DNA of 64,000 nucleotides from Lasiosphaeris hirsuta (Eukaryota > Ascomycota > Sordariomycetes > Sordariales > Lasiosphaeriaceae): contig JAUKUA010000002.1 in the NCBI GenBank assembly GCA_030549175.1, positions 2,604,001 to 2,668,000 on the forward strand, written 5' to 3'. Under the pieces are notes generated by a model that saw only the letters and a program-made list of their open reading frames with translations, did no database searches and had not been told where the DNA came from. Each line of letters begins with the position of its first letter. The first letter of the stretch is position 1. Both the position numbers and the translations under genes were made by a program. Of this stretch, positions 45,565 through 56,464 are shown one piece after another.

Positions 45565-45926
45565 ATGGTCCGCATCTCTATCGCCGCTGTGCTGGCTTGT
45601 AAGGCGTCCTGGCCCTTTCTTATTGATTACAAGGCTCGGACTAACGCGAGGTTTTAGTTGCCGTCGTCGCCATGGCCCAGATCAAGCCCAACCTCGCGGG
45701 TGCCCGGAACGTTGGCAGTGGGGACGGCTCCCAGTTCATCACGGGAGGGTGCGTCAACGACGCCGACTGCGCGAGTGCCTGCTGCGCGAACGCCTCCAAC
45801 GTTGGTGTTTGCTCGGCCGAGGCCGCTGCGTTCCAAAACGGCAAGGCTGGATGCAACTTTGTCGACCCCAACGCTGCTGCCACCATTGCTGCCGCCCAGG
45901 CCCAGGTTGCCAAGCAGGGATTTTAA
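45565..45926 (+). CDS. small secreted cysteine-rich protein, BAS2-like
   Basis: Two exons, 45565-45598 and 45658-45926, give 100 aa; the intron (59 nt, GT-AG) falls inside the signal peptide. The N-terminus MVRISIAAVLAFAVVAMA is a secretion signal ending near residue 18. The mature part has six cysteines in the pattern C..5..C..4..CC..8..C..13..C (GGCVNDADCASACC, GVCSAEAA, KAGCNF) and ends in AAAQAQVAKQGF. The shape and motifs (QFITGGC.NDADCAS.CC, the AQVxKQGF end) match the fungal family annotated as biotrophy-associated secreted protein 2, described from Magnaporthe. Members are found in both pathogens and saprotrophs, so virulence is not implied. The gene is flanked by a tRNA and by tandem repeats. 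Confidence 0.85.
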
Positions 45927-46322
45927 GGGATAGAGATACGAGAAGACAATCCTTGTAGGAAGGAATATGATGAGAAGATGACTGAGTTGTCATTCCTGGC
46001 GCCGGCGACAAAAGGCCAAACGCCTAGCAGGGGCAACATGGAAGTACACACTACCCACCTACATACCACCTATCTACATACCACCTATCTACATACCACG
46101 AGCCGTTCAAGTATCGGATTGCGTATCCAATGCAAGACTCGAGTCACAGTTTAAATATTGAATGGCTTTCTTCGACTTTACAGCGTAGCAGAACCTTGCT
46201 TTCGAGAGCCATATTTGTCGGACACCACTAACTCAGCTTTCGAAATTGACGACGATCCCTGACAACATCACCCAGCATCCCAGTGCCACATTTTGACGAA
46301 CTCCGCGGCCGACTGTGGCCCG
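45927..46322. other. convergent 3' intergenic region with tandem repeat
   Basis: This is 396 nt between the stops of the small secreted protein gene (+) and the aldo-keto reductase gene (-). A 15-bp unit (CTACATACCACCTAT) repeats nearly three times at 46059-46099. Confidence 0.6.
46059..46099. repeat. 15-bp tandem repeat, about 2.7 copies
   Basis: The unit CTACATACCACCTAT repeats twice in full and once in part, in the 3' flank of the small secreted protein gene. Confidence 0.85.
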
Positions 46323-47474
46323 CTACTTGGACCCCTCCCCAAACAACACCTCCTTGGTGTCGTAAGCATACTCCAAGTCAAGATGCCAATATGGCGCCTC
46401 CTCCCCCTTGGCAATCTGCCACATCCGATCTAGAGCCCCCAGCAACTCCTCCGACAACGGCCCCTTCTCCAGATGATCCAGATTCGAGTCGATATGCTCC
46501 AACTTGGACACCCCGATGATAATCCCATCCCCGCCGTGCACATACAGCTTGGAATGATGCACCAGCCACCGCAACGCCACCTCAATGGTACTCACCCCCT
46601 CCCTCTCCGCCGCAGCGCGCAGCTCCGCGATGGCGTCAAACGTCGAATCCCTGAAATACCGCTCCCGGACCCAGCCGTTGAGAAACTTGTCCGAGAAGCG
46701 TCCCTCGGCCGGGACCGTCTCCTTGCGCGTGATCTGGCCCGAGAGCAGGCCGCCGACGATGGGTGAGTAGACGACGACGTCGAGTCCGTAGCGCCGGCAC
46801 GCCGGCAGCAACTCGGCCTCGATGCCGCGCTGCATGCAGTTGTACACGGCCTGGTACACCGTCGGCCGCACCCAGCCATGGTGCGCGCATGTTAGTGCTA
46901 CCTCGGCCACCTCGAAGGCTGCGAAGTTGCTCAGGCCTAGCTGCTTGAACTTGCCCGCCTTGTGCAGCGCGTCCATGGCGGCCAGGGTCGCGGCGAAGGG
47001 GACAGTGCGGTCCTGAGAGATGAGTTAGCGATGTTGTGGCTGGGTGCTTGGGGAGGGAGTGGAACGCACCGGCGCGTGGAGGTATGCAATCTGCTGCTGT
47101 TAGCCATGACTCTCGTCACCGCGGTGCTTCGCGAAGGACTGGCTGGGTAAGGTAGTTACATCGACAGAGTCAGTCCCTAGCTCCCTCAGGCTGGTCTCAA
47201 ACTCGCGGGTAATCACTTCCGGCGCATGGTTTCCCGGCGGTATGGGGTAGACCTTTGTCGCGATGGAAAATCCACCTTCTTTCCAGCCTGCTTGGCGCGT
47301 GAATCCCTCCTGGGCTCCTCCGCCATATGCGCGCGCCGTGTCAAGCTCGGAGTAGCCACGGCTCTGGAAGATGTCGAGGGCCTTTTTCAGATCGTCAACC
47401 TCGTGGAGGCGAGCGCCCGTGTTCTCGTCAGGGGCAAAGCCCATGAGGCCGAGGATGATTCGCGACTTGGCCAT
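46323..47474 (-). CDS. aldo-keto reductase (AKR7/aflatoxin aldehyde reductase-like)
   Basis: Three exons give 341 aa: 47474-47160, 47090-47070 and 47012-46323. The middle exon is only 21 nt and encodes IAYLHAP, which is needed to complete the conserved segment before the catalytic histidine. Both introns are GT-AG in phase 0. The AKR tetrad is visible: Asp in ELDTARAYGGG, Tyr in the same motif, Lys in IATKVYP and His in YLHAPD. Further conserved parts are KFKQLGLSNFAAFEVAEV and VYQAVYNCMQRGIEAELLPA, and the cofactor site is near IIIGVSKLEHIDSNL. The pattern fits NADPH-dependent aldehyde reductases of the AKR7/AKR12-like group. An ATG ten codons earlier is possible. The gene is divergent from the SDR gene, sharing a 1.1-kb promoter. 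A substrate cannot be assigned. Confidence 0.9.
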
Positions 47475-48607
47475 GGTGAATCGGCGATTGGTATTTATGC
47501 TCAAAAATTGTCTGCAGTAGAAAAAGATATGAGATTTGATGTTTTGAAGTTATCCCCTCGACCCCTCACTGTATACCTCGCTGACTGGTTGCTGCTGGAT
47601 AGATCTCGGCGGTAGGTTTGTGGTCCGCCCGCGGCCCAACGGGGTATTTACCGCCGGCTTTACATGTATTCTCCCGAACATCGAACGGGGGCATCTACTA
47701 CAAAAAAAGGGTCAGAGTATTCTCCCCTCAAGTGATGTGACTGTAGCCACTAGGAAAACCAAACTGTTTATCAGTTGATTAGCTAGGTCTCATGCTCTCG
47801 CGAAGACGAGTTGTTTGATCTAGAGGTTCTCGGGTGGGTGGCGGTTCCGATTTGTAATAAATTATAAAAGCCAATAGTCAGGGCACGCCAGAATCAGTCG
47901 TGCATCGCGATACGAAGAGCCGGGTGTCAACAATGAGTCTCAATCCTGGTTTCAGATGCAGAACTATTTTGGCCTCCCATAATCCTGCGGAATGTTATCA
48001 TGGTGTATGAGACAACATACGGACGGACATTACGGGTGTACGCTATTAACCCCTCCGGGCTGTATAACAACGTGATTGCTCCGCCCAGGCCGTCGGTTTC
48101 GGCAAGCAGTCAATTATATCGCCCGAGACTAAGGTGTCATCGGCGAGCCGAGATGTCCGAGATGCCCCACTAGCAGCCCATCTCAGGAGCTCGGGAGACT
48201 ATCCATAATTTCGGAATGGTCGGTCGGTAGACGCCGGGCTTGGCTGCCCAAGGAGGTCCGCAGATGGTGCGGAGGTGATCCGGGAATCCCCACGCAGCTC
48301 GACCAGCTTGGCCACCACTTATCTCCGACCGAACGCGGATCTAGGAGCTAAGCGCAAACTCAGCGGCGTTTGGCCCTCAGAAATTGTCTGCGCCTAAGCA
48401 CATATCATTCTTGGCTTGCGACTCGTATATTATATATATTATAAAAGGGGCGCTTGTATACCTAGCTCGGGCTTGATCAAGTCGGTCGAAATCCGAGGTA
48501 CTCTCACCTCTCTCCCAAAACATCTCTGCGCATTACCCCGCCCCCTTTTGTTACCTCACGCCAAAACCCCCCCCCCCCCCCCCCCGACGTAGCCCAACAC
48601 AGCAAAC
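47475..48607. other. divergent promoter region of AKR and SDR genes
   Basis: A 1.13-kb bidirectional promoter region rich in CGG/CCG triplets (for example TCGG-4-CCGA at 48133-48144, GGTCCGCAG and GCGGAGG near 48257-48273), the kind of half-sites used by Zn2Cys6 regulators. It also contains a TATA box (48440-48447) and a 19-C run (48567-48585) just before the SDR start. No coding sequence is seen. Confidence 0.5.
48440..48447 (+). promoter_or_regulatory. TATA box of the SDR gene
   Basis: TATAAAAG at the end of an alternating TA stretch (48425-48447), about 160 nt upstream of the ATG at 48608. It is the only close match on this strand near the gene. Confidence 0.55.
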
Positions 48608-49642
48608 ATGTCGCCCAGTCTCGAAGCAAACGCAGTGTTCCGTGTTGACGGCATGGTAGCCGTCATCACGGGCGGAGGTACCGGTAAGTTCAAGCTGCCC
48701 CTTTTCTTTTTTGAACGTCTCTTTTTGACACTCGGTTAGGAATCGGCCTCATCATGGCCAGGGCACTGGCGGCCAATGGCGCAGCAAAGGTCTACATCCT
48801 TGGCCGCCGGCTCCAGGTGCTTGAAAATGTCGCAAAGGAGAGCCCCGGCGTATTTGTACCCATCCAATGCGACGTCACTTCCAAGGACTCGCTCCAAGCA
48901 GCGGTTGACCGCGTCACCGCCGAGTCGGGGTTCGTCAACCTCTTTGTCGCCAACTCAGGCGTCCTCGGCCCGCTGAACAAGTGGGACTCGTCCAAGTCCG
49001 TGTCGGAGGTGCGCCGCGAGCTCTTCACCGACAACTCGATGGAGGCCATGACGGAGGTGTTCCACGTCAACGTGACGGGCGCCTTCTTCTCCATGGTCGC
49101 CTTCCTTGAACTGCTCGACGCGGGCAACAAGAACGCGGTCGAGAAGGGCGGGTTCGGGGCTCCGATCAAGCCGGGCAGCACTGCGCCGTCAATCCAGAGC
49201 CAGATCATCGTCACGGCCAGCATCGCGGCCTTCAGCCGTATGAACATATCCACGGCGCCCTACAGCGGGAGCAAAGCAGCCATCATGCACCTCACCAAGC
49301 ATGCAAGCACCAACATGGCGGTTTATGGTATCCGGGCGAATGCCTTGGCGCCGGGACGTAAGTTTCCCGCCCTCCCCGTCCGTGATTGCGAGTCCATCGA
49401 GCAAACGCTGACCCGTTTTCTAAGTGTTCCCATCGGAGCTCGCCGCGACTCTCATCGGATCCCGCGACCCAGCAGAGGAGACGTACCTAGACCCCAATTT
49501 TATCCCTGCGAGGAAGTTTGGCGGCGCCGAGGAGATGGCGGGTACTGTCTTGTATTTGGCGAGCCGGGCCGGCTCCTTCTGCAACGGCATGGTGCTTGCT
49601 GCCGACGGCGGACGCATGTCGGTCATGACCGCAACGTATTAG
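48608..49642 (+). CDS. short-chain dehydrogenase/reductase (SDR)
   Basis: Three exons, 48608-48683, 48740-49357 and 49425-49642, give 303 aa. The cofactor motif TGGGTGIG (TGxxxGxG) spans intron 1 (phase 1). Next come ANSG in the NNAG position (VANSGVLGP), the catalytic Ser in VTASIAAF, YSGSK (YxxxK), and the family C-terminal FGGAEEMAGTVLYLASRAG followed by LAADGGRMS. This is a classical NAD(P)-dependent SDR, mostly oxidoreductases of secondary metabolites or lipids. If intron 2 is ignored the frame runs on into an unrelated tail; splicing at 49358-49424 restores LAPGLFPSELAAT. The gene is divergent from the AKR gene, and an oxidoreductase remnant lies directly downstream, suggesting a former metabolic cluster. 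Confidence 0.9.
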
Positions 49643-49949
49643 AGGCCCGGCATTGGGAGTGCATGGCTGGGAAAAGCTGCTAGAAGTCAAGATACATGTA
49701 AAGGAAAGCAGGGATGGATAGCAGGATAGACATTGATGAAATCCTTGCCTTGCTGACCTGCTGCCACTGGTGATCCTGCTAACGACTACCGCGAGAGATG
49801 CAGGTCAGATGTCCATCATGATTCATCGAGCACATACCTCGAGGGGCCTGCCGTCCCGGAGCGCTGTCTCCACCCGGTGCCAGGCCATTCAGGTTCTATG
49901 TGTGGTGATAAATCGCAAATGCTGCCATCATCACTTTTTGCGAGCGAAA

Positions 49950-50687
49950 ACAGAACGTGGGCAAGAAGACACCACGCCCCGGTCTGCCGAGCTGGAGAAA
50001 TGGACACGAGAGAGGTCCACGCAAGCCGGGTCAGTGGACTACAAGTGGAGCGGCCAGATCTTTGAGCCAGTGGACTACGTGGCACTCACTGGCAAAAATC
50101 AGGGTTGTGAGAAGGTCTATATCGTCACTTGGCGACTCTGGTCATGGCCTAACGCATAGTGTATTGGCTGGGAGGTTGATTTCTGATGAGATCGAGGGGG
50201 GTCGAAAACAGCTGGGAGTGGCTGTACTCACCCAAGCGACTGGGAAGTATGTTGAAGAGCTTACCAGCCTTGATTTCACACGACTTGCAAATCAATACGC
50301 AGTACAAGCGGCTTCTGCAAACTGATATCACTGACATCGAGGACTTGGTTCCGGGGACAGGAGGAGTTCTGAACAAGGTAGGATGACTGCTCATTCCCGA
50401 GCAAACCGGGTCTTGTAGTCACGAGTTAACCATGGAAATAGGGTGTATCCGCACCAGTCGCCATATACAAGGATGAAGACGGCAAAGTCCGTTCCTTCAG
50501 TGCTCTCTGCCCGCATCTCAAGGGTGTTGTTGTATGCTGGGACACGGCCGGAAAGAGCTTCGGTTGCCCGGTATATGGGAGTTGCTTTTCGAAGGAGGGC
50601 GTGTGTCTTATTGGGCCGTCAAAAGCAAATCTCTCACCAAGTGATGCACCTGGGAAGGATTTACAAGAGCAGGCGGTTGGAGCTTGA
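49950..50687 (+). pseudogene. C-terminal remnant of FAD oxidoreductase with Rieske domain
   Basis: The sequence reads as the second half of a DAO-type oxidoreductase fused to a Rieske domain, but in three frames. Segment 1 holds SAELEKWTRER, SVDYKWSGQIFEPVDYVAL and EKVYIV. Segment 2, after an extra T near 50130, holds GDSGHGLTHSVLAGRLISDE. Segment 3, after an extra G near 50196, holds VENSWEWLYSPKRLGSMLKS and ends LVPGTGGVLNK. An intact GT-AG intron (50378-50441) then leads to the Rieske part, GVSAPVAIYKDEDGKVRSF. The [2Fe-2S] motif CPH..G is followed by CPVYGSCF, where CPxHGS is expected, so a cluster-binding His is Tyr. The N-terminal FAD-binding half is absent. Several changes (CAT to TAT, GGT to AGT) are C-to-T or G-to-A transitions. 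The relic lies 307 nt past the SDR gene. Confidence 0.8.
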
Positions 50688-51771
50688 TAGGTTGATAGTC
50701 TCGACTGTCTCAGACCTGCCATGGGCTGTGCGTGCATTAGTCAACATCGAAAGGATTGGATCTCCCATACAAGTCGACCGATTTGTTATGGGCCGCCATT
50801 GTGATCGTCATTGGGGAAATGCATTTCTCAATTCGGGGAAGACAAGCGGCGTCAGCCCCCGCAGCCTTGATGTTGCGAGACGTATTTTCACGGTTTACCT
50901 GCTACCACAGCTTGACAATATCGGTATCAAGATGAAAATTCCCCCACAAGGGTTGCAGAAACGTGGGCCCTCTTCAACATCAGTTAGTCATGTCCCGTAG
51001 CAGAGCAGGGTCTGGGCTGCCAAAATGCTGAACCATCCAACAACCTCTTTGGAAGCAACACAGCACCGATCTACGGGAGCCCAACAGCGATGAAATAATC
51101 AGCAGTTTTTGACCGGCTCACAAGGCACGTCCTGAACTTGAAGCGTCGCCGGTTTTAGCTGAAAGCCACACAGGGGGCAAGATGTCGTAAGCCGCATGTT
51201 TTGGACTTACTCACTTCACAGTGTGTATGCTCGATGATTCCAGTGGATTCGCTCGTGATAATGACGACATGATCGTGACCAGATGCCGTTTCTTGAGCTT
51301 CAATCTGCCACAATTACATCGTTGACCCAGCCGCGGTCTTCACAATGTGCTTCTCTAGAACTACAGGAGATCGGTACAATGGTAAAATGATACCTTACTT
51401 GAAAGACAACCGCGATACTCGAGTGGCTAGGGCCGTTTTCTGGAAGGAAACATCACCAGATAATACTGCAACGGCTGGAGAAGATCTGCGACATTTTGTT
51501 TGAGATATGACTCGCTCTGCCAACGGCCTTCCGAGCACAGCGGGATTCGACGTGGCCTCACGTCGAGTTTCTGCCGTTGATGATGGCGAAAGGGTGCCAG
51601 CCATTCTGTATAAAGGCATTCGAGTTGTCCCTCCCCTCACCACTTCCCTTCCTTTCTCATCATCACACTCCATCACCCACTCACCTTCTATCCTCTCTCC
51701 TCCTCTCCTTTCAAACCATCGAGTCTGTAACTCCAGCTTTCATCTGCCGGCCAGACCTTCCCAACACGAAA
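50688..51771. other. intergenic region
   Basis: This 1.08-kb stretch has no convincing gene. The last 160 nt hold a TATA box (51609-51616) and a CT-rich tract leading to the ATG at 51772. Confidence 0.45.
51609..51616 (+). promoter_or_regulatory. TATA box of the secreted repeat-protein gene
   Basis: TATAAAGG lies about 160 nt upstream of the ATG at 51772, followed by a pyrimidine-rich leader (51627-51712). It suggests the gene was once, or still is, transcribed. Confidence 0.45.
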
Positions 51772-53565
51772 ATGAAACTGCCTAACATGTTGGTTCTCTT
51801 TTTCGCGGCGCTGGACGCCTGCGCGGCCTTATTTACGGCTCCGATCACCAACATGCCGGAGTTGAAGCTCGGGATCCTCTGACCCAGCGGCTTGCTCCTG
51901 CAGCTAGTGGCGGCGGCGCAAGACGCCCCCGCAGCATCGAAGAACAAGTGGAAGCCATCATTCAGGCCCGCGACCCGCAGAACCGACCTCCCACCGCCGG
52001 CGGTGCTAGACCCCCTCCTGCTAGAGCCGCTGCTCGACCCCCTCCAAGCGGTGCCGCCACTCGCCCTGCAGCCGGTGGCGCTGCCGCCCGTCCTCCCCCA
52101 GTGCGGTGGCGCTCAACGTCCTCGGGATGTTGACGCCGAATTCGACCACGAAGACGACGCCGTTATTGAGGCTCGTGATCCCCAGAACCGCCCGCCCCCT
52201 GCCGGCGGCGCTGCTGCTCGGCCTGCGACTGGTGGCGCTGCCGGCGCACGGCCACCCCCCGGAGGTGCGCCACGGCGCCGCGACCAAGGAGACGCGTTGG
52301 AAGCACGTGATCCTCAGAATCGCCCGCCTCCCCCTGGTGGCGCTGGCGGCGCGGGTGGTGCCGCTGCCCATCCACCTGTTAGTGGTGCGGCTGGCGGTGC
52401 GGCCGGTGAAGCTGCTGCTCGCCCTCCTCCGGGCGGCGCCGGTGCTCCCCGTCCCCGAAATGTTAAAGCTGAAGCCGATTACGACAGCATCGAAGCCCGC
52501 GGAAGCAGCGTCGGCGGCACTAGCAACAGCCCCCCTCCTGCGGGCGGCGCCGCGGGTAGCAACGCCCCCACACCAGCAGGCGGCTCCGGCAATGCTAGAG
52601 GTGCGAGCGGTGCTGGAAAGGCCCCTATCGGAAACGGCACTCATGGCAACAACGGCAACGGTCAGCCTGCGACTGGGAACAAGAATAACGACGCCCCCCC
52701 CCCCTCCCCCTGCCGGTGTCAATAACCAGGCTCCTGGCGGTGCGGGTGGGGTAGCTGGCGCTCCTCCTGCTTCTGGAAACGCTGGAAACAACGGCAACTC
52801 TTCTCCTCCCGCTTTGGGCAATCTCAACAAGGAAACTGGAAACAACCACCCTGCTTCCCCCCGCTGGCAATAATGCTCAAGCACCCGCTGGCGGTGCTGG
52901 TCCGTCTGCCCCCCCCCCCCCCTTCTAATGGCAATAACAACGGCCAGCAGCCCGCAGCTGCTGGAGGCGTAGGTGCCGGAGGTGCTGTCCCCCCTGCCAA
53001 CGGCAATAACAGCGGCATCAACAACGGCAACAACAAACAGCCACCTGCTAACGGTGCTGGCGGTGCTGGCGGTTCTGGCTCATCTGCTCCCCCTCTCAGC
53101 GGCAACAATGGTCAGCAACCCGCCGGCGGTGTCGGAGGTGCTACCCCCCGGGGCAACGGTAACAACAACAACAACCAGCCACCCGCTAACGGTGCTGGTG
53201 CAGCTGCTCCCCCTTCCAACGGAAATAAGGACGGCCAACAGCCCGCCGTAAGTGGTGCTGGAGGCGCTATCCTCCCTGCCAACGGCAACAACGGGAACAA
53301 CGGGCAGCCACCCGCTGGCGGTGATGGCGCATCTGCTCCTCCTAGTGGCAACAACAGCTAGTAACCCGCGGTTGGTGCCGGAGGCGCTACTCCCTCTTCT
53401 AGCGGTAGCAAGAACGGTCAGCAACCAGCTGGTGGTGCCGGAGGTGCTGGTGCGTCCGCACCCCCTTCCAACAACGGCCTGTCCCCTGCGGGTGGCAGCG
53501 GCGCGCCGGGTGGTGCAGGTTCTGCTTCGAATCCCGCCGGCGCCAAGAAGGTCGGCGGCGCGTAA
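51772..53565 (+). pseudogene. decayed gene for secreted Pro/Gly/Asn-rich repeat protein
   Basis: The start MKLPNMLVLFFAALDACA is a signal peptide. Downstream, repeat protein is readable throughout but the frame changes at least five times: near 51850 (frame 1 to 0), in the C-rich spot near 52100 (0 to 1), at the 11-C run 52694-52704 (1 to 2), near 52855 (2 to 0) and at the 14-C run 52909-52922 (0 to 1). The first half has units of the form EARDPQNRPPPAGGAAARPP, with spaced acidic segments. The second half has NNGQQPAGG.GGA.PPxNGN units. Two adjacent stops (TAG-TAA, 53359-53364) replace CAG-CAA of the repeat, after which the same frame continues to TAA at 53563-53565. It could alternatively be a rapidly evolving live gene with assembly errors in C runs, but errors in C runs do not explain the adjacent nonsense codons. 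Confidence 0.65.
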
Positions 53566-56464
53566 AAACCTCCTAGTGGCGGCGCGGGTGGTGCTGATCC
53601 CACCCCCCCTCCTGCCGGAGTCTGCTCCCAAGCCGGATCTCGGACGGAGATGACATGGTTGGAAGAGAGTCATTGAAGGGCGTGGATGATGGAAAAGATT
53701 AGGTAATAGTGTTGGGTATGATGTTGGTGTGTGATAGTGTATCTAGACAGATAATAGAGGTTCAATATAGACCATTCGGAAGTCTCCCTCGGCTTGGCTT
53801 ACACTCAAAGTCGTTTTTTTCATGTCGCACAACGATCAGCAGACAAGAGGAAATATGTGATTGATTGGCCTCGACCAGGGGTCCATCTGCGTGTTGTCCA
53901 CTCGTAGCAGCACCACGTGTTTGCCAGCTGCATATCTGTATTTCCAGAATCGCAGCAGCTTATCGACGCCGTCCTAGAGTGGCGAGTGAGATGGACAAGG
54001 AAAGAATGCCGCGAGTCATGACACGGCATTTCCGCGAACTAACTTTGGGATAATTATTTGTGGGGACCATATATTGTGGGGCGGCAAGCAAGCGCGACAC
54101 GCGGCACCTCTCCCTGATTTTTCGTTTTTATTTTGGGCAGCAACTGTGTTTCGTAGCGGTGCACAATCCTCACACTCTTCCATGAAACCGTCGAAAAAAG
54201 CTCTTTGAATGTCTCAAACTGTCCAAGCGGCAATCGTGCTGCCCTGCTACCTTTCGGACTTGCGAAAAATACACCGTCGGCCGATGAACCTCGAGTGTCC
54301 GAAACAGAAAAACGCAAGTCCGTTCGGCCCCTCGACTTCGATCGATCTACTCCTCCATGCCCTTTGGGCTTTAGCCTGCCCACGGCCCACTACCCCTGAT
54401 GCTGAAGAAAACCCCGATACCATCTGGCCTAATGTTCGAGCTGCAATATTGATCGGCGTAACTGTGTCCAAGAAGAAGCGAGCCCGAAGAAACACAAAAT
54501 AGCAGAGGCAATGAAGCCTTAAAATATCTGTACATGTTGGGACTTTTCGAGAAGATAGGAGCTACCTCGGTCTGCTGCCCTAGCTTGCTGTTGTGATGTG
54601 GTCGACACAGCAGCGCCAACTGAAGCCCTGGTCCAAATGATCAGCCCCGATATGTTTGCTTCTTCCTCTTGGCAAGCAGGCCCAGTGCAAACAAATATGG
54701 AACAGGTGCTGCAAGGGTGCCGGGACAAATTCAATAGCGCAGTAACCACCCCGTGATTGTTGATACATCATACATCGTTCGGCTATTGATACCTCTATTG
54801 CAGAGAGGTCTTCAAGGCATCTAAGCAAAGCATCCAAAGTGCATGGATATCCAAGGCTCTCCCGACTGTGGAATAGCGAAGTGCGATTATCGTTGTCGTC
54901 ATGCTGTCTTTGTACAGTCTCGAACTTGCGGCTGTCTGGTTGCGGACCTGCTTTGAGTCTAAAACAACATGAAAGGCATTACCGATATGATAGAAGTCGG
55001 CTGTGATATATCACCAGGCACCAACCAGATTCGGCGCGTCGCAACGATAATGGCGGCAGCTAGGGGTTCCCTCAAGAGTGTCATGGAAAATACTCACTCC
55101 TCGCTGGCTCCCAGCTTGAAATGATAGCTTCATGTAAACCTAGAGCTCATCCGATGCCTCTTTAATTTCCTAGAAAGGGGACAGCCATGATCAGTCCTCA
55201 TAATCTGGATGTGAAAGTGTGAACGCTGCTGATTTGAACGCCTGTTGTGGTCCCGGAAGCTGAGCGGCCAGCATCTTCATATCCACATTTTTCGGTCGTG
55301 GGGCAAACCGCCAAACTTTTGACGGCGCTCCCTCCATCCCTTGCGTAGTGGAATTAACAGCTGCATCCGCCCCCGACTTTGATCCAGAATTGTGGGTACC
55401 TGCGCTACCTAAGGTTACTGTGTGAGATACGAACATGTTTCACAATTCTTAGCTGGCAGTGCCCAACAGGTGCAAGCGACCGTCTGCAGCAAATCGAGCC
55501 CGGGCGCGAGAATTTTCACCTGTGGTTGTTAGGCAAGGTATGTTGAACAGGCGTGCCTCCCTTCCCTTAACTCTTCCCACCCATCTCTTCAATTCCTATC
55601 CGCTATCCTATTGCTCTCATATTGCTCTCATAACTTCATGGAGGTTGGGAACGCTCATTGCGTTAGCTTCGCTTGTTCTTTTCACGCTTTATTCTCTAAA
55701 GCACCACGGTCAAAACCGCATCGTCAAATGAAGGCATCACGGACAAGGAGCTCTTGCTATATATCTCAAGCGACCCAAGTCGAGTATTGAAATGCTTAGG
55801 AGGGTGCAGCAGCGGGAGGTATTTTCTGGTGTATTTTCTGGTGTATTTTCTGCGGACCCAAATCTCAAGTAGCCAGAATCACATACCAAGCCCTTCAATC
55901 CCCGTCGTCGTTTTCGCCATCAACCTTTCCCCCCCCCCCCCCCCCCCGCTTGGCCGCCCTCACATTTCATTTTCGCCATTCACCCTCTTCGAAAACTTGC
56001 AACTCCCTCCCTTTCCACCCACTCCAATTCTTGCTACCATCCTACTTCTCCATAATTTCCCCTCTCGCAAATCTCAGACATGCGGTGTGACCCATCTGCC
56101 CTACTCTGACGTCTTGCTGCCTGAACTGAACCTAACCCTCGGCCACTCACGCAACACTTTTGATTCTCATTTCTCATTCTGACTGGCTATACGGCCCTAG
56201 CACGCCAGCACATCGGCATTGCAGACTGGGCTCCACTCGATTACCTATTTTCTCACGTTATTGCAGTCTTCCGATCCGCCTGCATAAGACAACCTGCATC
56301 CTTCCGCGTCGAAGGCGAACTTGCCTTGGGCAAATTGCCTCGGGCGCGAATGGTACAACTACCCAGCCAGGTACTTATCTAACCAGCTCGTCGCCCAGGT
56401 ACATCTAAAGTACCACATCACACCCATCCCGTTTGGCCAAAAACGGACGCAGGCATTGGTCACA
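53566..56464. other. intergenic region, no supported gene
   Basis: This 2.9-kb stretch has only short frames. Repeat-protein sequence fades out by about 53650. Weak minus-strand frames at 54580-54837 and 55191-55436 show no firm domain. A 19-C run at 55929-55947 and a CT-rich tract precede the coiled-coil protein gene. Confidence 0.45.

Noticed and set aside
46059..46099. Short direct repeats considered as a CRISPR-like array
   Set aside because: Repeats are contiguous with no spacers and the DNA is fungal; this is a simple tandem repeat.
54580..54960. Minus-strand frame with helical, Cys-containing sequence suggestive of an AflR-type regulator C-terminus
   Set aside because: No DNA-binding domain or connecting exons found upstream, and the diagnostic C-terminal cysteine motifs are missing. 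Similarity is too vague to report as a gene.
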